Origin: Circinella umbellata
Taxonomy: Eukaryota; Mucoromycota; Mucoromycetes; Mucorales; Lichtheimiaceae
Assembly: GCA_025093555.1 (NCBI GenBank)
Contig: JAIWNF010000066.1
Location: 172,337-236,336, forward strand
Reading direction: 5' to 3'
Length of the DNA: 64,000 bases
A program made the position numbers and the translations under genes. Positions 29,664 to 41,551 of this stretch are shown here, one piece after another. Positions within the stretch are counted from its first letter, which is position 1, and the number at the start of each line of letters is the position of its first letter. Under the pieces are notes generated by a model that was given only the letters and a program-made list of their open reading frames with translations, ran no database searches and was not told where the DNA came from.

Positions 29664-31103
29664 AAGATATCACGAGGATCAGATGATGAGTATGAGGATG
29701 AAGATGGAGAGGATGAATCAGACGATGAATATTTACAAAGTAATAATACAAATACAGGACGATCAAGTCGAAGATCTGTTGTAGCATCAGCAAATAATAA
29801 TCATAATCTATCGCGACAAAGTAGTGTTGGGTCAGAAGAAGGAGGAAATAATAATAATAACTCGGCACCAGCAGCTACACCTACACGAGTGACAACGACT
29901 GGGCGTCGACGAAGGTTAAGATTACAAAATACAAATAACACAACTTTAGATACACCTGAAATTGATGAAGATGCAAGTCCAACATTTTTCCCAACAAAAA
30001 CAAGTCGCTCCATGAGTCCAGTTATAGTTGAACCTATTGTTTTAGGAACTACCAATGGTGTTAATAAAAATAGAAGAAGACGACATGACCCAATTGCTGA
30101 AAAATTGGATCGTTTACGACATGCTCCTGATGTGAATATGTTAGATCTTAGCCAACATTTGATTATACCAGATAATAACACCATGAACAACAACAACAAT
30201 AACATCCGTGATGCGAGTCCATCCTCTTCAATATCAACAACTGGATCTAACTCACATCATCAAGAGCAACAACAACAACAACATGAAAAAGACCGATCAA
30301 CTCAACACAACGGTAATGAGCAAGATGAGAAGGATAATCAAAGTAATTCAGGTGACGATCGAGAAGAATCACCTATTAGCATACCAGAGCGTGATGGTGA
30401 TGAAGTAGATGAAGACGGTGATGAAGATGACGATATAGATATGGAACAGATATTTCAAGAAGAAGAAGGAGAAACACTTGAAAAGAATCAAGAACATGAG
30501 ACTGTCATCTCTAGTGCTATTACTACAGAACAAGAACATCGGCACGCTTCAAATGATAATGTTCAAGAAAGGTAATGATATAAAAAAAATGAAAAGCGAT
30601 TCTAGATAGATAATATATTCGTGTGTAAACTATTATTAACTAAAAAATTTGTTAATTCACATAGCCCATCACTTGAGGATTCTAATCCAATCGATACACA
30701 AGAACAAGTCGTGTCATCCCCTATGATACCTGATACCACTATTGAATTACCAAGTTCGCCCATTACGCCTCAACCAATGACCATGAGAGAAAACACCAAT
30801 AATAATAGTAATAATAACAATAATTTAAGCAAAAGCATTTTTGCTGACAATGATGATACCAACATAACCATAAACCAACAAGAACAAGAGTTAAAGCAAG
30901 AATCAACATCCATAGCAACAGAATCCGAAATGGAATTATTAACAGGAGAACAACAACAAATGACGCCTCTTCATCCAATAAATGAGAATGATACCAATAT
31001 TAAGGATATAAAAAGTGAAGGAGATGAAAAGGGCCATGATAAACAAAATACATATTTTGGACGCGTTGTTGGTAGCGTCTCAAGGTTCTTTTGGGGTGCT
31101 TAA
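29096..31103 (+). CDS. Low-complexity acidic protein, unidentified
   Basis: Three exons: 29096-29156, 29308-30571, 30665-31103; 587 aa. The first exon gives MTGQTSPDFSSSSSPMDFHE. Exon 2 has a conserved-looking segment (NTPRARRFTERVAEAVE), a basic patch (IRKRRSIINK), a Gln tract of about 14 residues, acidic runs and several Ser-Pro/Thr-Pro sites (SPVR, TPTR, TPEID, SMSP) that could be phosphorylated. The basic segment RRRRHDPIAEKLDRLRHAPDVN may be an ordered helix. Exon 3 ends in a compact hydrophobic tail, YFGRVVGSVSRFFWGA, that looks like an amphipathic helix. I do not recognise a family. A nuclear location is plausible from the basic patches only. Confidence 0.75.
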
Positions 31104-31265
31104 CATGAAATTTAAATAAATTAAATTAATAAATAATAAAACTTCTTATTGATGCATTTTCAGAATCAAGTATTGTTTTTCGAGTAATTTGAATTTTTTA
31201 TTAAGCTCCGTTTGGCTATTGAGTTCTTTTTTTTTTTTTTGCTTGAATCTATTTGCCCCAACTCA

Positions 31266-32454
31266 ATGATGCGCGTCTCCTATTTTTTCAGCGTGCTCGT
31301 TGCATTGTCTTTCATTGGCATTGCTATAGCAACAGAAGTGAGTTAAAAGAAAAAACCCTACTCTTCTTTCTCTCTCTCAAAAAAAAAAAACTGTTCAAAA
31401 AAAAAATTAAGAGGGCTAACATAAATATATATAGGCCATCGCTACCACTACCAACGATAATAATAATAATAACGAAATCAAACTTCATGTCTATCATAAA
31501 CAAGGTGCCGATTATAAAAAACGTGGAGAAATTGTTGGATTACCACAAACACCATCTTATATTGCAACAACCCAAGATAATACGATCGAATTAAATAGTC
31601 CACTTTATCAAATCAAGATTCGTGATGAAACAACGGATCGAGTTATTCTTTCTTCTGTCAAAGCTGTAAGTTCTATTATTTCTTTTTTTTTTATAAGGAA
31701 CCACTCAACATTGATTAAATGTTTGGTTTTTTATCGGATGGATATATATATATATATAAAAGATATATTCTAATATGTGTATATTATTATTATTATCAGT
31801 GTCAACTAGTGAATAGTGATTGGAATGATGAGTTCCGTATCCATTTAGATGATGAAAAGAGAGTGTATCATGTGGATTATTATGCTGAAGGTGATACTTG
31901 TGAATCTAATATTGAGGTGAGGCAAAAAAAAAAAAAAGAAGGACTTTTTCTATTGTAACAAATTGAATAATTTGTATATTTTTATTTTAGCTTCCTTATA
32001 AAGGTGAGTCTAAGTTTGTAAGCAAAGTATTCATTGAGCGACCTGCTCTTGGTCCAAAGTAAGTTTTATCTGTGTGGGGTTTGCTAAGATTCAGAATGCT
32101 ATATATGTAATATTTATTGATGTTATATCGGGTTGGGTTGGGGGGGGGAAACATAATAGACCATTCTTAGGACAACATGGTAGTAGTAAATCAAGTCAAC
32201 CACAAACACAAGCAAAACAACAAGGAGGAGGAGGAAAAGAAAATAGTGAAGATGAGATGCCTATCGAAGAAGAAAAGACATTCTTTCAAAAGTATTGGTA
32301 AGCACTAATCCCGATTTAATAGACAATTGCCTATTTCAATTTTACTAAAAAATTTTGGGTGTTATTCTATTTAAGGTACCTCGTGGTTGGTGGTGGATTG
32401 CTGTTGGTAAATCTTATGAATGCTCCACCTGAAAGTAGTGCTCCCAGACGTTGA
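31266..32454 (+). CDS. EMC10: ER membrane protein complex subunit 10 (EMC10)
   Basis: Six exons: 31266-31337, 31435-31665, 31800-31916, 31991-32058, 32160-32297, 32376-32454; 234 aa. Exon 1 is a signal peptide (MMRVSYFFSVLVALSFIGIAIA). The lumenal part forms a beta-rich domain (EIKLHVYHKQ, YKKRGEIVGLPQ, LYQIKIRDETTDRVILSSVKACQLV, IHLDDEKRVYHVDYYAEGDTC). A Gly/Gln-rich linker leads to EKTFFQKYWYLVVGGGLLLVNLMNAPPE. That Phe-Phe-x-Lys-Tyr-Trp entry into a single transmembrane helix ending near 'NAPPE' is the signature of EMC10, matching the KSFFxKYW...SGAPD end of the animal protein. EMC inserts tail-anchored and polytopic proteins at the ER. The second of two adjacent Met codons (31269) is an equally possible start. 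Confidence 0.9.
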
Positions 32455-32615
32455 AAATTTAAATAATAATAATAATAAAATAATTTGATTTTATTAAAAA
32501 TCCACTCCTTTCTTTTACTTCTCTTTAACTTTTTTTTGATCTTTTATTTTCGATACAAAGCAAAATTATCTACACACACACACGCACGCAACTATTCATA
32601 TATATAAAAAATAAA

Positions 32616-34232
32616 ATGATCAGACCCCCTTCCATTCAAGGTACTTTACAACAACTTTAGCTTTATGAATTAAAAAAAAAATGACAACACTATATCTATA
32701 TATAATTGCATATTCTTACTTTTTTTTTATATTACTTTTAACACCAAAAACGCATGAATAATAATTATAGCTTTTTCTAGAGTACAACAAGCTGTTTCTT
32801 TTCGTAAAGTAGTTCCCCACACAACAACAACATCAACGACTACGAGACGATCCATTCATGCAGAATCGACATCAGAACCATTATTACCAGCTCCTCCTAA
32901 TGTTTCTGATTGGAATCCAGTTCATCTTGACATGTTTTTTGATCGTAAACAAGCATCATCCATATTATATAGTCCAGTTCTCGGTAAACAACCACTGACA
33001 ACAGTGAGTCAACAACAACAACACCAACAACAACAACCAACCGAGAAATCTACTGAGTTAGTTATTGCTCAAGATATTATCGAACATGATCAACAAATAC
33101 CAGTTACAAGAAATGATTCACATTTATTTGATACATATGAACAGGTCACACATTTACAAGCATGGGGTGGATTTTCACGGGGTCAAGCCAAAGCTGTCAT
33201 GGAAACAATACAAAACTTGTTACGAATAAGGTATACATTATATTTCTTCTAACTACCAAGTCAAAAGAATATATCCACTACTACTACTACTACTACTCCC
33301 CTCCCCCTTTTCTGCTCTTCTCCTTAATGAGGAGACTGCACAAAAACTTCTGTGTTTATAACTTTCCCCTCACTCTTCCTCACATCTAACTTTTTTGTTC
33401 TTTATGATTTGAATAGTGTTGCCAAGCAAACGGATCAATATTTAACTTCATCACAACTCGAAAATGTAAGTTTCTACGCGACAACAAAAAATAATAATAA
33501 TAATCTTACGCTGTGTGTAATATGCACATTCTTATATATATATATATTAACTCTATTTTTTATTTTTTCTCAATTGGATGAAACTATCCCCGATCTATCA
33601 ATACTATTTATAGGAATCCTATCTGATTAGTGCCGCCGTTGCTGAGTTCCGTAGGGAGGTGCAGTTGTTACGACGAAACGACTCGGCGTTACTGCAGTCG
33701 GAGTTAACAGCATTAGCTCGTGAAGTAGAAAGTCTGGAGCAAAAATTAAGTGAAGATTTAGGTTCTATGCGTGATGAACTTGAATTATCTATGAATGATT
33801 ATCGTTCTGATATTCGTGAAGAACAAAAAATCACTGAACATCAAATTCAAGGAATTAATAATCGGTTAACTGTTTCTTTGGGTGATGCTGCTACAGAATT
33901 AGAATCATTGAAATGGAATGTTATTTGGCGTGGTCTTTGTAAGTTTCATAAGTAATTTTTTTTTCTTGTGGGGTAAATCGTGGGTTCATCATCATAGTAG
34001 TAGGAATAGAAAAAAACATGGGTCGTCAGATATACATATAATTTTTTTATAATAAAAAAATATTAACTAATTTTTTTTTCTAGTGGGAGGATTAGTGACA
34101 GCATTAGGTATTACTGCTGTTGGATATGCATTATCTGCTCTTCGAAATGCACGTACGGAAGCAGTACGTCGTAAAGAAGTTACCAAATCATCCAATGAAA
34201 ATTTATCTTATGCAGACATGGAGGTGGCATAA
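32616..34232 (+). CDS. MCUR1/CCDC90/FMP32-family (DUF1640) mitochondrial inner-membrane protein
   Basis: Five exons: 32616-32640, 32771-33230, 33417-33465, 33614-33938, 34084-34232; 335 aa. The N-terminus (MIRPPSIQAFSRVQQAVSFRK) is an Arg-rich, acid-free presequence for mitochondrial import. The core HLFDTYEQVTHLQAWGGFSRGQAKAVMETI, then VAKQTDQYLTSSQLENESYLISAAVAEFRREVQLLRR and a long coiled coil (about residues 195-280) match the DUF1640/CCDC90 family, which includes yeast Fmp32 and human MCUR1. One C-terminal transmembrane helix (GGLVTALGITAVGYALSAL) follows. Family members have been linked to calcium-uniporter regulation and to respiratory complex assembly. Which applies here cannot be told. 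Confidence 0.9.
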
Positions 34233-34612
34233 TTTCAACAAAGCATGTTTATATATTTATTACACTCATTTTCTTCATTTTTATTTATCAAACGCTCTTT
34301 CTTTCTTTCTTTCTTTTTTATTTATTATGTATACATTTCATTTTATGCACGTTACCTTTTTTTTTATACACATGCCCCTTGGTATAAATTTTCTTTATTA
34401 TTTTTTTTTTGTAAAATAATTCGTTCTTTTCCTTTCCTTTTTTTTTTATACAAGTATATCTTTAAACACCCTTCATGTATTATAAACAAAAATCATAAAG
34501 CTTAATTAAAAAAAACAGAATATCTATATATATATTCAGAGACAAGCAAAAAAAAAACATTTTTAAAAGATAATATACAACAGAGTTTATTGTGTTATTA
34601 AAAGAATTTTTT
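34233..34612. other. Convergent intergenic spacer
   Basis: 380 bp of T-rich sequence between the stops of the MCUR1-like (+) and PhoD-like (-) genes. It contains a short CTTT repeat (about 34297-34316). No gene is seen. Confidence 0.5.
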
Positions 34613-35590
34613 TTAATAAGGTGGAGGAGGAGGAGGCATATTGAAACCACCGCCAGGTACACTATTATCACGTGATGGTAAAGGTGGAGGACCAGCAACG
34701 CCACTTTGTTGACGATGTGGCACAGGTGGCGGAGGTACAGGACGATTATCGTAGTATTGTTGTTGTTGTTGTTGTTGAGGATGTTGTTGTTGAGGATGAG
34801 AATGATGACCACCCAATGGAGGTACCAAATCCTTTTTAGAATGAGAATGCAATCTTGCACCAGGTTGACCAAAGACCAATTTAGGAGAATCCACTAAATA
34901 ACCTTTGGTACCTTTTTTACCAGGTTGTTCTTCCGCTTGAATATAGAAATGCATTTTACCAGTACTTTCTTCATAAAAACCAGCACAATAATTACGGAAA
35001 CCCATCAATTTGATATTTTGTCGATTATTACCATTAGGTGATTTGGTAAATAATTTGTACATTTTTTCTTCTGTATTACCATTAAAAGTAATATAGGTTG
35101 AGTTTTGGTTTAAAATGGATAATAAGGCTTGTGGAGGAGGTACATTCACAATAGCACTGGAAATAATTTGAACCATTAAATGAGGATCTCCTTCTTCTTT
35201 GTTACGCATATCTTTAGAATAAAGACGACCTGCACCACAACAATGAACATCACCACCCAAGAAAGATACACGAACAGAACGATCACGAGCAAATTGTTGG
35301 AAACGCTCAATAAATCGTTTTCTTTCTACTTCATGGTTTCCAGCAGTCCAATCTATAATATATTATATAAGTAAACGGCCATTCATATATGCATACACAC
35401 ATATATATAGAGAGAGAGAAAGACGAAATAAACTTACGGTCATTCATATCATCCAATAATTCAGGATCACCATTCCATTTATTCAAAGAACCACTAATAA
35501 GATCACCTAAAGCCCCTGTCTTTCCTGCTAATGTTGCCAAATTAAATCCAGCAGCACCATCCATAGCCTTTTCAAAAAGCGTCAATCTAA

Positions 35591-35621
<31 letters not shown>

Positions 35622-37089
35622 TTTTTCTCATTTAGTTTTTCAAAACAAATATATCCCTTTTCCCTCTTCCTCTTTCCTTTACCTTGGATAGATTAATGGT
35701 ACACCTGTAACAACCAATAAATGTTTAATACTCATTGGTAATTTTGACATTGCTTCAAATACAATATCATAAGATTTAGGTTGACACACATCTTGTTTAG
35801 TACGTTCACCACGTGCATCCAATGATAATACACCAATATCGGGACCTAAAGTAGTTACAATATGTTGACATGTAGGTATAGTACCCTGAATCATACCATC
35901 ACGTTGAGCAAGTTCCATGGTTGTATGATGTTGGAAAAGATAATAGAAACGACATGCATTTTGAAATAAAACTAAAGAAAAAAAAAGTTATTTTCTAGTT
36001 CTTTTATGTATCATTTATATATTAACTTACCGACAAAACAATCCGCTTGTTGCATTTCTACAGGATATGAACCAAAACCATCAATAATATCCTATAATAT
36101 TAAAATATATATGAATACAAGGAAGAAGTTAACAATAAGAAAAAAATAGTCATCCTCTATTTTATTTAAATACTTACGTGATCATCCCACATATTTACTG
36201 AAGGAATAGTAGCAAAAGCAGTAGCAACATATTTGTTATCCTTGAAACTAATTTACAAATGAACTATGAATACCACTTTTTTTTCACGTGTATAATTCTT
36301 TTGTTTATAAAAAAAAACTTACCCAAAATTTTTAATATAATTAAACATATAAAATTGTTCAAAACCAGAACGCATTTCATTCGATAATTTCATATTCACA
36401 CGTTTAACTGGATCTTTTTCATTATTCCAAGGTTTCATGAAATCTTCTTTTAATAAACAATCTTGATATAATTGATCACCCCCTCCTAATAAAACATGGA
36501 AAGGCATCACACGATGACGATCTAATACATCTTGCCAAAGAGGAGCTTCTTTTTCACCAAATTTATCTTTTGTTTCTTGAGGAATATCTGAAAAACCATT
36601 ACAAGAATGAAACATGAATCGAAAAGATTCATAATATCCAGGAATATGAAAAGAATAAGGTTGATTATTTAAACAAGGACTTGTGTAAGTAGCCAGTTGA
36701 GGTTCTTCATCAAAAGGTAATTGTAATTCAAAACGCCAGAAACGATATTGGTTACGATAGCAATCAAGTTGTTCACCTTGACAACTCACTTGTTTTGTAC
36801 GTCCACTACGAGTTGTCTTTAATGTGACCGTTAAAACAGGAGGTTGAACGTGGTCAGATACAATCAAACAAGAACCTCGATAAATGCCTCGTCGATAATC
36901 AGTTGAAATGTATTTCAATAAAGGACCACAAATGACATTACCACCGGCATTGAGTTGTCCACTTGAACCACCACTGATATTCATTCTTTGAAAATCAGCA
37001 ATAGGGGGTCCACCACCACCATAACCTGGACTAGGTGATGTAGGAGACATTGCATGACTACCTTCTTGTGGAGGATATTGTGAATACAT
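34613..37089 (-). CDS. PhoD-like phosphatase with proline-rich tail
   Basis: Six exons, in coding order 37089-36323, 36247-36178, 36091-36031, 35971-35683, 35586-35438, 35352-34613; 691 aa. Metal-site motifs of the PhoD-like metallophosphatase superfamily are intact: GGGDQLY (Asp205), WDDHD (277-280) followed by IIDGFGSYP, NHE (about 451-453), and the closing GGDVH (Asp480, His482). A Gly/Pro-rich leader (1-35) precedes a beta-rich N-terminal domain (NVICGPLLKYIS...). After residue about 600 the tail is Gln/His- and then Pro-rich (PVPPPPVPH, NMPPPPPPY), which could bind SH3 or WW domains. There is no signal peptide, so the enzyme is probably cytosolic or peripheral. The substrate is unknown; fungal homologues are often annotated only as PhoD-like. 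Confidence 0.9.
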
Positions 37090-39638
37090 TTAATAAAAAA
37101 GTGGGGAAATGTAACTGGTAGATGATGTTAAAAAAGAAAAGAGGAGAGGAAAGAAAAAAACGAGAACTTAAAAAAAAGTAGTGTGTTTTGCTGAGTTTAG
37201 TATAAAAAAAACAACAACAAAAGAGGTAAAGATGGTAGTACATTGTTAACCGCAGTTCGGCAAAACGCAAAAAAAGAAAAACGCATTGATGGTTTATCTT
37301 TTAAAAAGAATTTTTATTATGTTGAAACCAACTTTAGATGAACTGATTTTTAACAAGCAACTTTTTGTCTTTCCAATTCGTACTTATTGAGGGGTTCCTG
37401 AATATATTTTATTGACAAACAAAAAAGAATTTCTTTCCCCGGAAATTATAGTCTTGGCTTTTACCAAATATAGATTTTATGTTCTACAATTTTATTTTTA
37501 AATGGGGTTAGGTTATCTTCTTTCTTTTTTATTTTATTGTTTTTTAAATAGTAGAAAGAAATTAGTTACAACCCCAATTCATAATTTTGTTTTCATTCAT
37601 TTCAAACGGTTAAAAAAACTGAAAGAGAAATCTATATCTTATGTTTACATATAAAGAAAAATGAATGGGGCTCAGACCATCTTCTCCCTTCTTTATTTGG
37701 AAACTCACATGATTTTACAAGTACTTCTTTTCTTTCTTTTGTTGTTAGCATATGAAATATCCTCCCCCTCTATATTTTTGATTCATTATCTATTTTATCT
37801 TGAAAGGGATACGATATAGTTATAATGGAATGGTAGTCCATTAACTCCAGGATGTCTAAAAATTACTTATCATAAGTATACTTGTTCGGGTGAGATAGTT
37901 CTTTTTTTCAGGTTGTAGAACACCATTAACTGTCAAGTCGTTACTTGTTTCCTTTTTTGGTAAACTGGTATCAATGAGGTATCATATCTCTGATACCTCG
38001 CTGATACCAACACTTGTTGACGCTGGTTTTTAATTTACGATCAGTATTAACAATATTCATGTATGACCTGTTTAAAAGCAAAATAAATCTACTAACATCT
38101 ATTCACGTTAGTGCTAAGTATGTGTACCGTGTGAGAAAGCACTACTCTTTTAACTTTAAAAAAGTCTGTCTTCTTTGATGAGACACTATTTGACAGCTGT
38201 ATAGATCGATGTATCGTTTTATCAACAGCAAAAGGTATAGAATATAATGATTATTTATCGTATTGTCATTTTATCATCTTCATTAAAAATTGTATTTGTT
38301 TCTTATATACACATATTGAATGATATACCTGGACATTGATTTAAGAAGTTAATATAAATAAGGATCCTATTTTATTTTAAGTAAACTTCAATTCAATTTT
38401 GTTCTTTTGGATCTCGTTGACTTTTTACTGAGTGTGTCTTCTTTTCATTACGACACTCCTACTGATATGCCACAAATGCAATACTTTTTTTTTCTTTATG
38501 TACGTACAAAAGCAGAAATCAACGGTTCTACAAGGAGCTTACCAATCAAATGCTGAATTATAACACTTTAAAAACTATATTCTTGTTATTCAGTCTGATA
38601 ACTCCAAGGTGGAACATCATTTTATTATAGTATAAATGTGAAAGCTTTACTGATTTATGTAAAAAGCTCTTTTTTTTTAATAGATGAAATGGGTATTTTA
38701 CGGTACGTAATAGATTTATAGACATACAAAAAGATATTAATAAACTAAAAGATTTAGTTACTGCTGTAGCGAGACTAAATTGATTTAAGGGGAATCAATT
38801 CAATAAAATGTATTGTATTACAAAATGCATAATTATAATGTACTTGAGTTGGTGTCATTTGGGCTGAATAAGGATTAGTCTCATGTCGAAATGAACTATA
38901 CACTAGCAAATAAGGGGAAAATTCTGTAGGGCACAATCTGAACGTTGTCTTTTTGTGGGATTTTTTTTTTTTTTTGAAATGTTGTCAAATTGATCTGAAT
39001 ATTCGTTTGTAGTCATTTTGACACCTGTCTGTCACATGCGTATAACGTTTGTGTTATTGTGTTGTCCACTGTTGATGTAAGAGATTCTAATTTGATAAGT
39101 GACAGATTATTTATCTTTGGAATTCCCAAGATGTACACGTACTTGGTCCTTCCAAATTCTAACTTCAAAAGTGTGAATCGTTTTCAATTAAAACAGAAAT
39201 GAAACGAAAAAAAAAAGAGACATACCACGTTATGTTATCTTATTCAATAATGCAATATACGACTTTTAAAAAAATACTGATTACGAACGTGTTCATTGAA
39301 TACTACTTTATATAGTTTATGCAACAGGGATTGAGTCGTAAACGAAGAATGGTGTATTTATCTCTTCCAAAGAAATAAGAATTCTAATAATTTATTGTAC
39401 GTCATTATCGTACATATGATCAATACACAAAAAATAAAAATGAACCAAAAGACCACATAATTCATTCATGCGTCCAAATTGAAGGGGGGGGAGGAAATAA
39501 CTCAGCGAGAAAATCTTCCCTTCCCCTTTATTTTCTACTCAGTTCATTCATTTTATACGTAATAATGAAATTATTATAGTTTTACAACATGATTTGAAAA
39601 GTTTACTTTTACTTTTTTTAAAAAAAAAGAAGGGGGAG

Positions 39639-39669
<31 letters not shown>

Positions 39670-39687
39670 AGGAAGGGTAATATATTA
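37090..39687. other. Gene-free interval of 2.6 kb
   Basis: It lies between the PhoD-like start and the LST2-like stop, both minus strand. No coding exon is seen on either strand. It contains the 44-nt nested palindrome listed separately and a (GA)10 tract at about 39640-39661. Confidence 0.5.
37966..38009. repeat. 44-nt nested inverted repeat
   Basis: TGGTATCA (37966-37973) pairs with TGATACCA (38002-38009), and inside it GAGGTATCA (37976-37984) pairs with TGATACCTC (37991-37999). The loop is 6 nt, and the two stems are separated only by a 2x2 internal loop. The core GGTATCA occurs four times in alternating orientation. It could be a cruciform, a dimeric regulator site or an RNA hairpin. It sits about 880 bp upstream of the PhoD-like gene start. 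Confidence 0.65.
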
Positions 39688-41120
39688 TTATATGGCAAGA
39701 TCCAAAATAGTTTGTTCATCCATAGTATGGAATGAATCATGTTTATCTTGATTTCTTAATATTGAACTTGTATTATTATTATAATTATTATTATTATTGG
39801 ATGCTAAAGAAGTATCTGCAAAATGATCAAATAAATGTCTCAAAATAACAATAAATGATTTAGCATTTTCATCGGCTAATAATGTATCTGCTATATTACA
39901 TATACTAATATAAATAGGTCGAAAAGTGATTGGTAAATCAAAATCATGTTCTTGTTGCCAACCATTCACTAAAGCATGTTCTAATAATGTCCAATTTTGT
40001 ACAAATGTGGAAAAACGAGTCTCTTCTTGATGTGACAGGATTGTTTTTTCTTCCAATACATTGATTTGATCTTTTAAATCTTGCATTCTATCCATTTGAG
40101 ATTGAAACCAAACTGAATAATTATTATTGGGTTTTCGCCATCCAGATACATTATTAAGATACACCATGCCAGATAAAACAGTTAATCGAGGAACAGCAAT
40201 AAATAGAATGGGATCCAAGTTATGAATCATGGATGGATGAATCATTTGATGAGATAAGGCTCGGTGTAATGTCATGGGTAATAATCGAGTCAATGAATCA
40301 CTGAATAATTCTTGAGGTAAGGGTCGATATGTTTTGATTATTTGATTGTTTGTTGATGATGATGATATTACATGAGAGGATGGAATCGTACCAAAAACGA
40401 CACGACTATAACATTGATAAAGTAATAATTCAAATTGATCCCATTGTGTTAAAAAATCATCCAATCGTGTTTGTAATAAATGAGACTCCAACAAAGAAAC
40501 AGGAGTGGATTGTACTGCTTGTCCATGAATGACTTTACGTAGAAATTCCAGTGATAATATAACACGTGTAGCAAAAGGTTTTAATTCTTGAGTAAACTCT
40601 TTTAAATGACGTAAATGATTGTTATTATATAGAATTTGTGCAGCAAAAAGAATCGGTTCTTGTAATCTTTTTCTTTCTTGTCGTTGTTTTGAAGAAGAAA
40701 CCCTGTTTTTGTGTAACAATATCAATAGGTCAACATAAATCATTTGTTGCCGATGGACTGTGTCAAAATTCTTTTTTTCATTGGATAATTGACTTATACT
40801 ATCAAGCCATTGTTCATCTAACAACACATACACACACCAGTTATATTGTTTTTAGTTTCTATTGATGATTAAATTATATATATAGAGAGAGAGAAAAGAA
40901 AATTATCGATACCAGCATGATATAAAAGTGAAAGTATATTATCACGTCGAAGTTTGGGTATTTTATCATTTGGTTCAAGTGGCCAAGATTTCATATAAAA
41001 TAGAGAACTCGACATGCTTTGTTCTTGTTGTTGTTTTATAAAATGATCATTATGTGATAATGGGTTTATGGATTGATTTAAAGCAAGTCGAATTGTATAG
41101 AGATAAAGTGCATCCATCAT
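39688..41120 (-). CDS. LST-2/ZFYVE28-like protein lacking the FYVE finger
   Basis: Two exons, in coding order 41120-40913 and 40817-39688; 445 aa. The helical body matches the N-terminal region of lateral signaling target protein 2. Matching segments are LKPFATRVILSLEFLRKVI, QTRLDDFLTQWDQFELLLYQCYSRVVFG, LPQELFSDSLTRLLPMTLHRAL, and especially LDPILFIAVPRLTVLSGMVYL, which mirrors the 'PALMFTIPRLAIVCGLV' stretch of animal LST2. Animal LST2 ends in a FYVE zinc finger that binds endosomal PI3P. Here the protein ends in an Asn-rich stretch and MDEQTILDLAI, with no Cys-rich segment. The family call rests on remembered motif similarity. A role in endosomal or cortical signalling is inference. Confidence 0.7.
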
Positions 41121-41551
41121 GTAAAATAGAAAATTGATTATTATTACTATGAAAGAAAAGTTTAAGAAAAGAAAGAAAAAGTAGTAGAAAGCAAAGCAAA
41201 AGAAAAAAAAAGGGTTTTATAAAAGGATTTGCAAGGGGGGTGAAGTTTTTTTTTTTCTTCTTCGTTTGGGGGGGTGGGTGGTGATGTTAAAAAAGAAAAA
41301 GTCCAGTAACTTTCTATATTTAACCAATAAGGGGGGATGGGTGAAGAAAGAACCTTATTCCCCCTGCTTTTTTTTTTTCAAGATCCCTTTTTTTTTTCAA
41401 CGTCGATCTCAAATTCGATGTATTATATTATATGATATTATAAAGGAAAAATATACATAACCATTAAAAGAAGATAAATAGAAACTAAGATGCATGCAAA
41501 TGTAAAATCAGTTCTATATACAATCGTTTGTTTATAAGAAAATAAACTTTA
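41121..41551. other. Intergenic spacer
   Basis: 431 bp between the LST2-like start and the stop of the next minus-strand gene. It contains G- and T-rich runs. No gene is seen. Confidence 0.5.
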
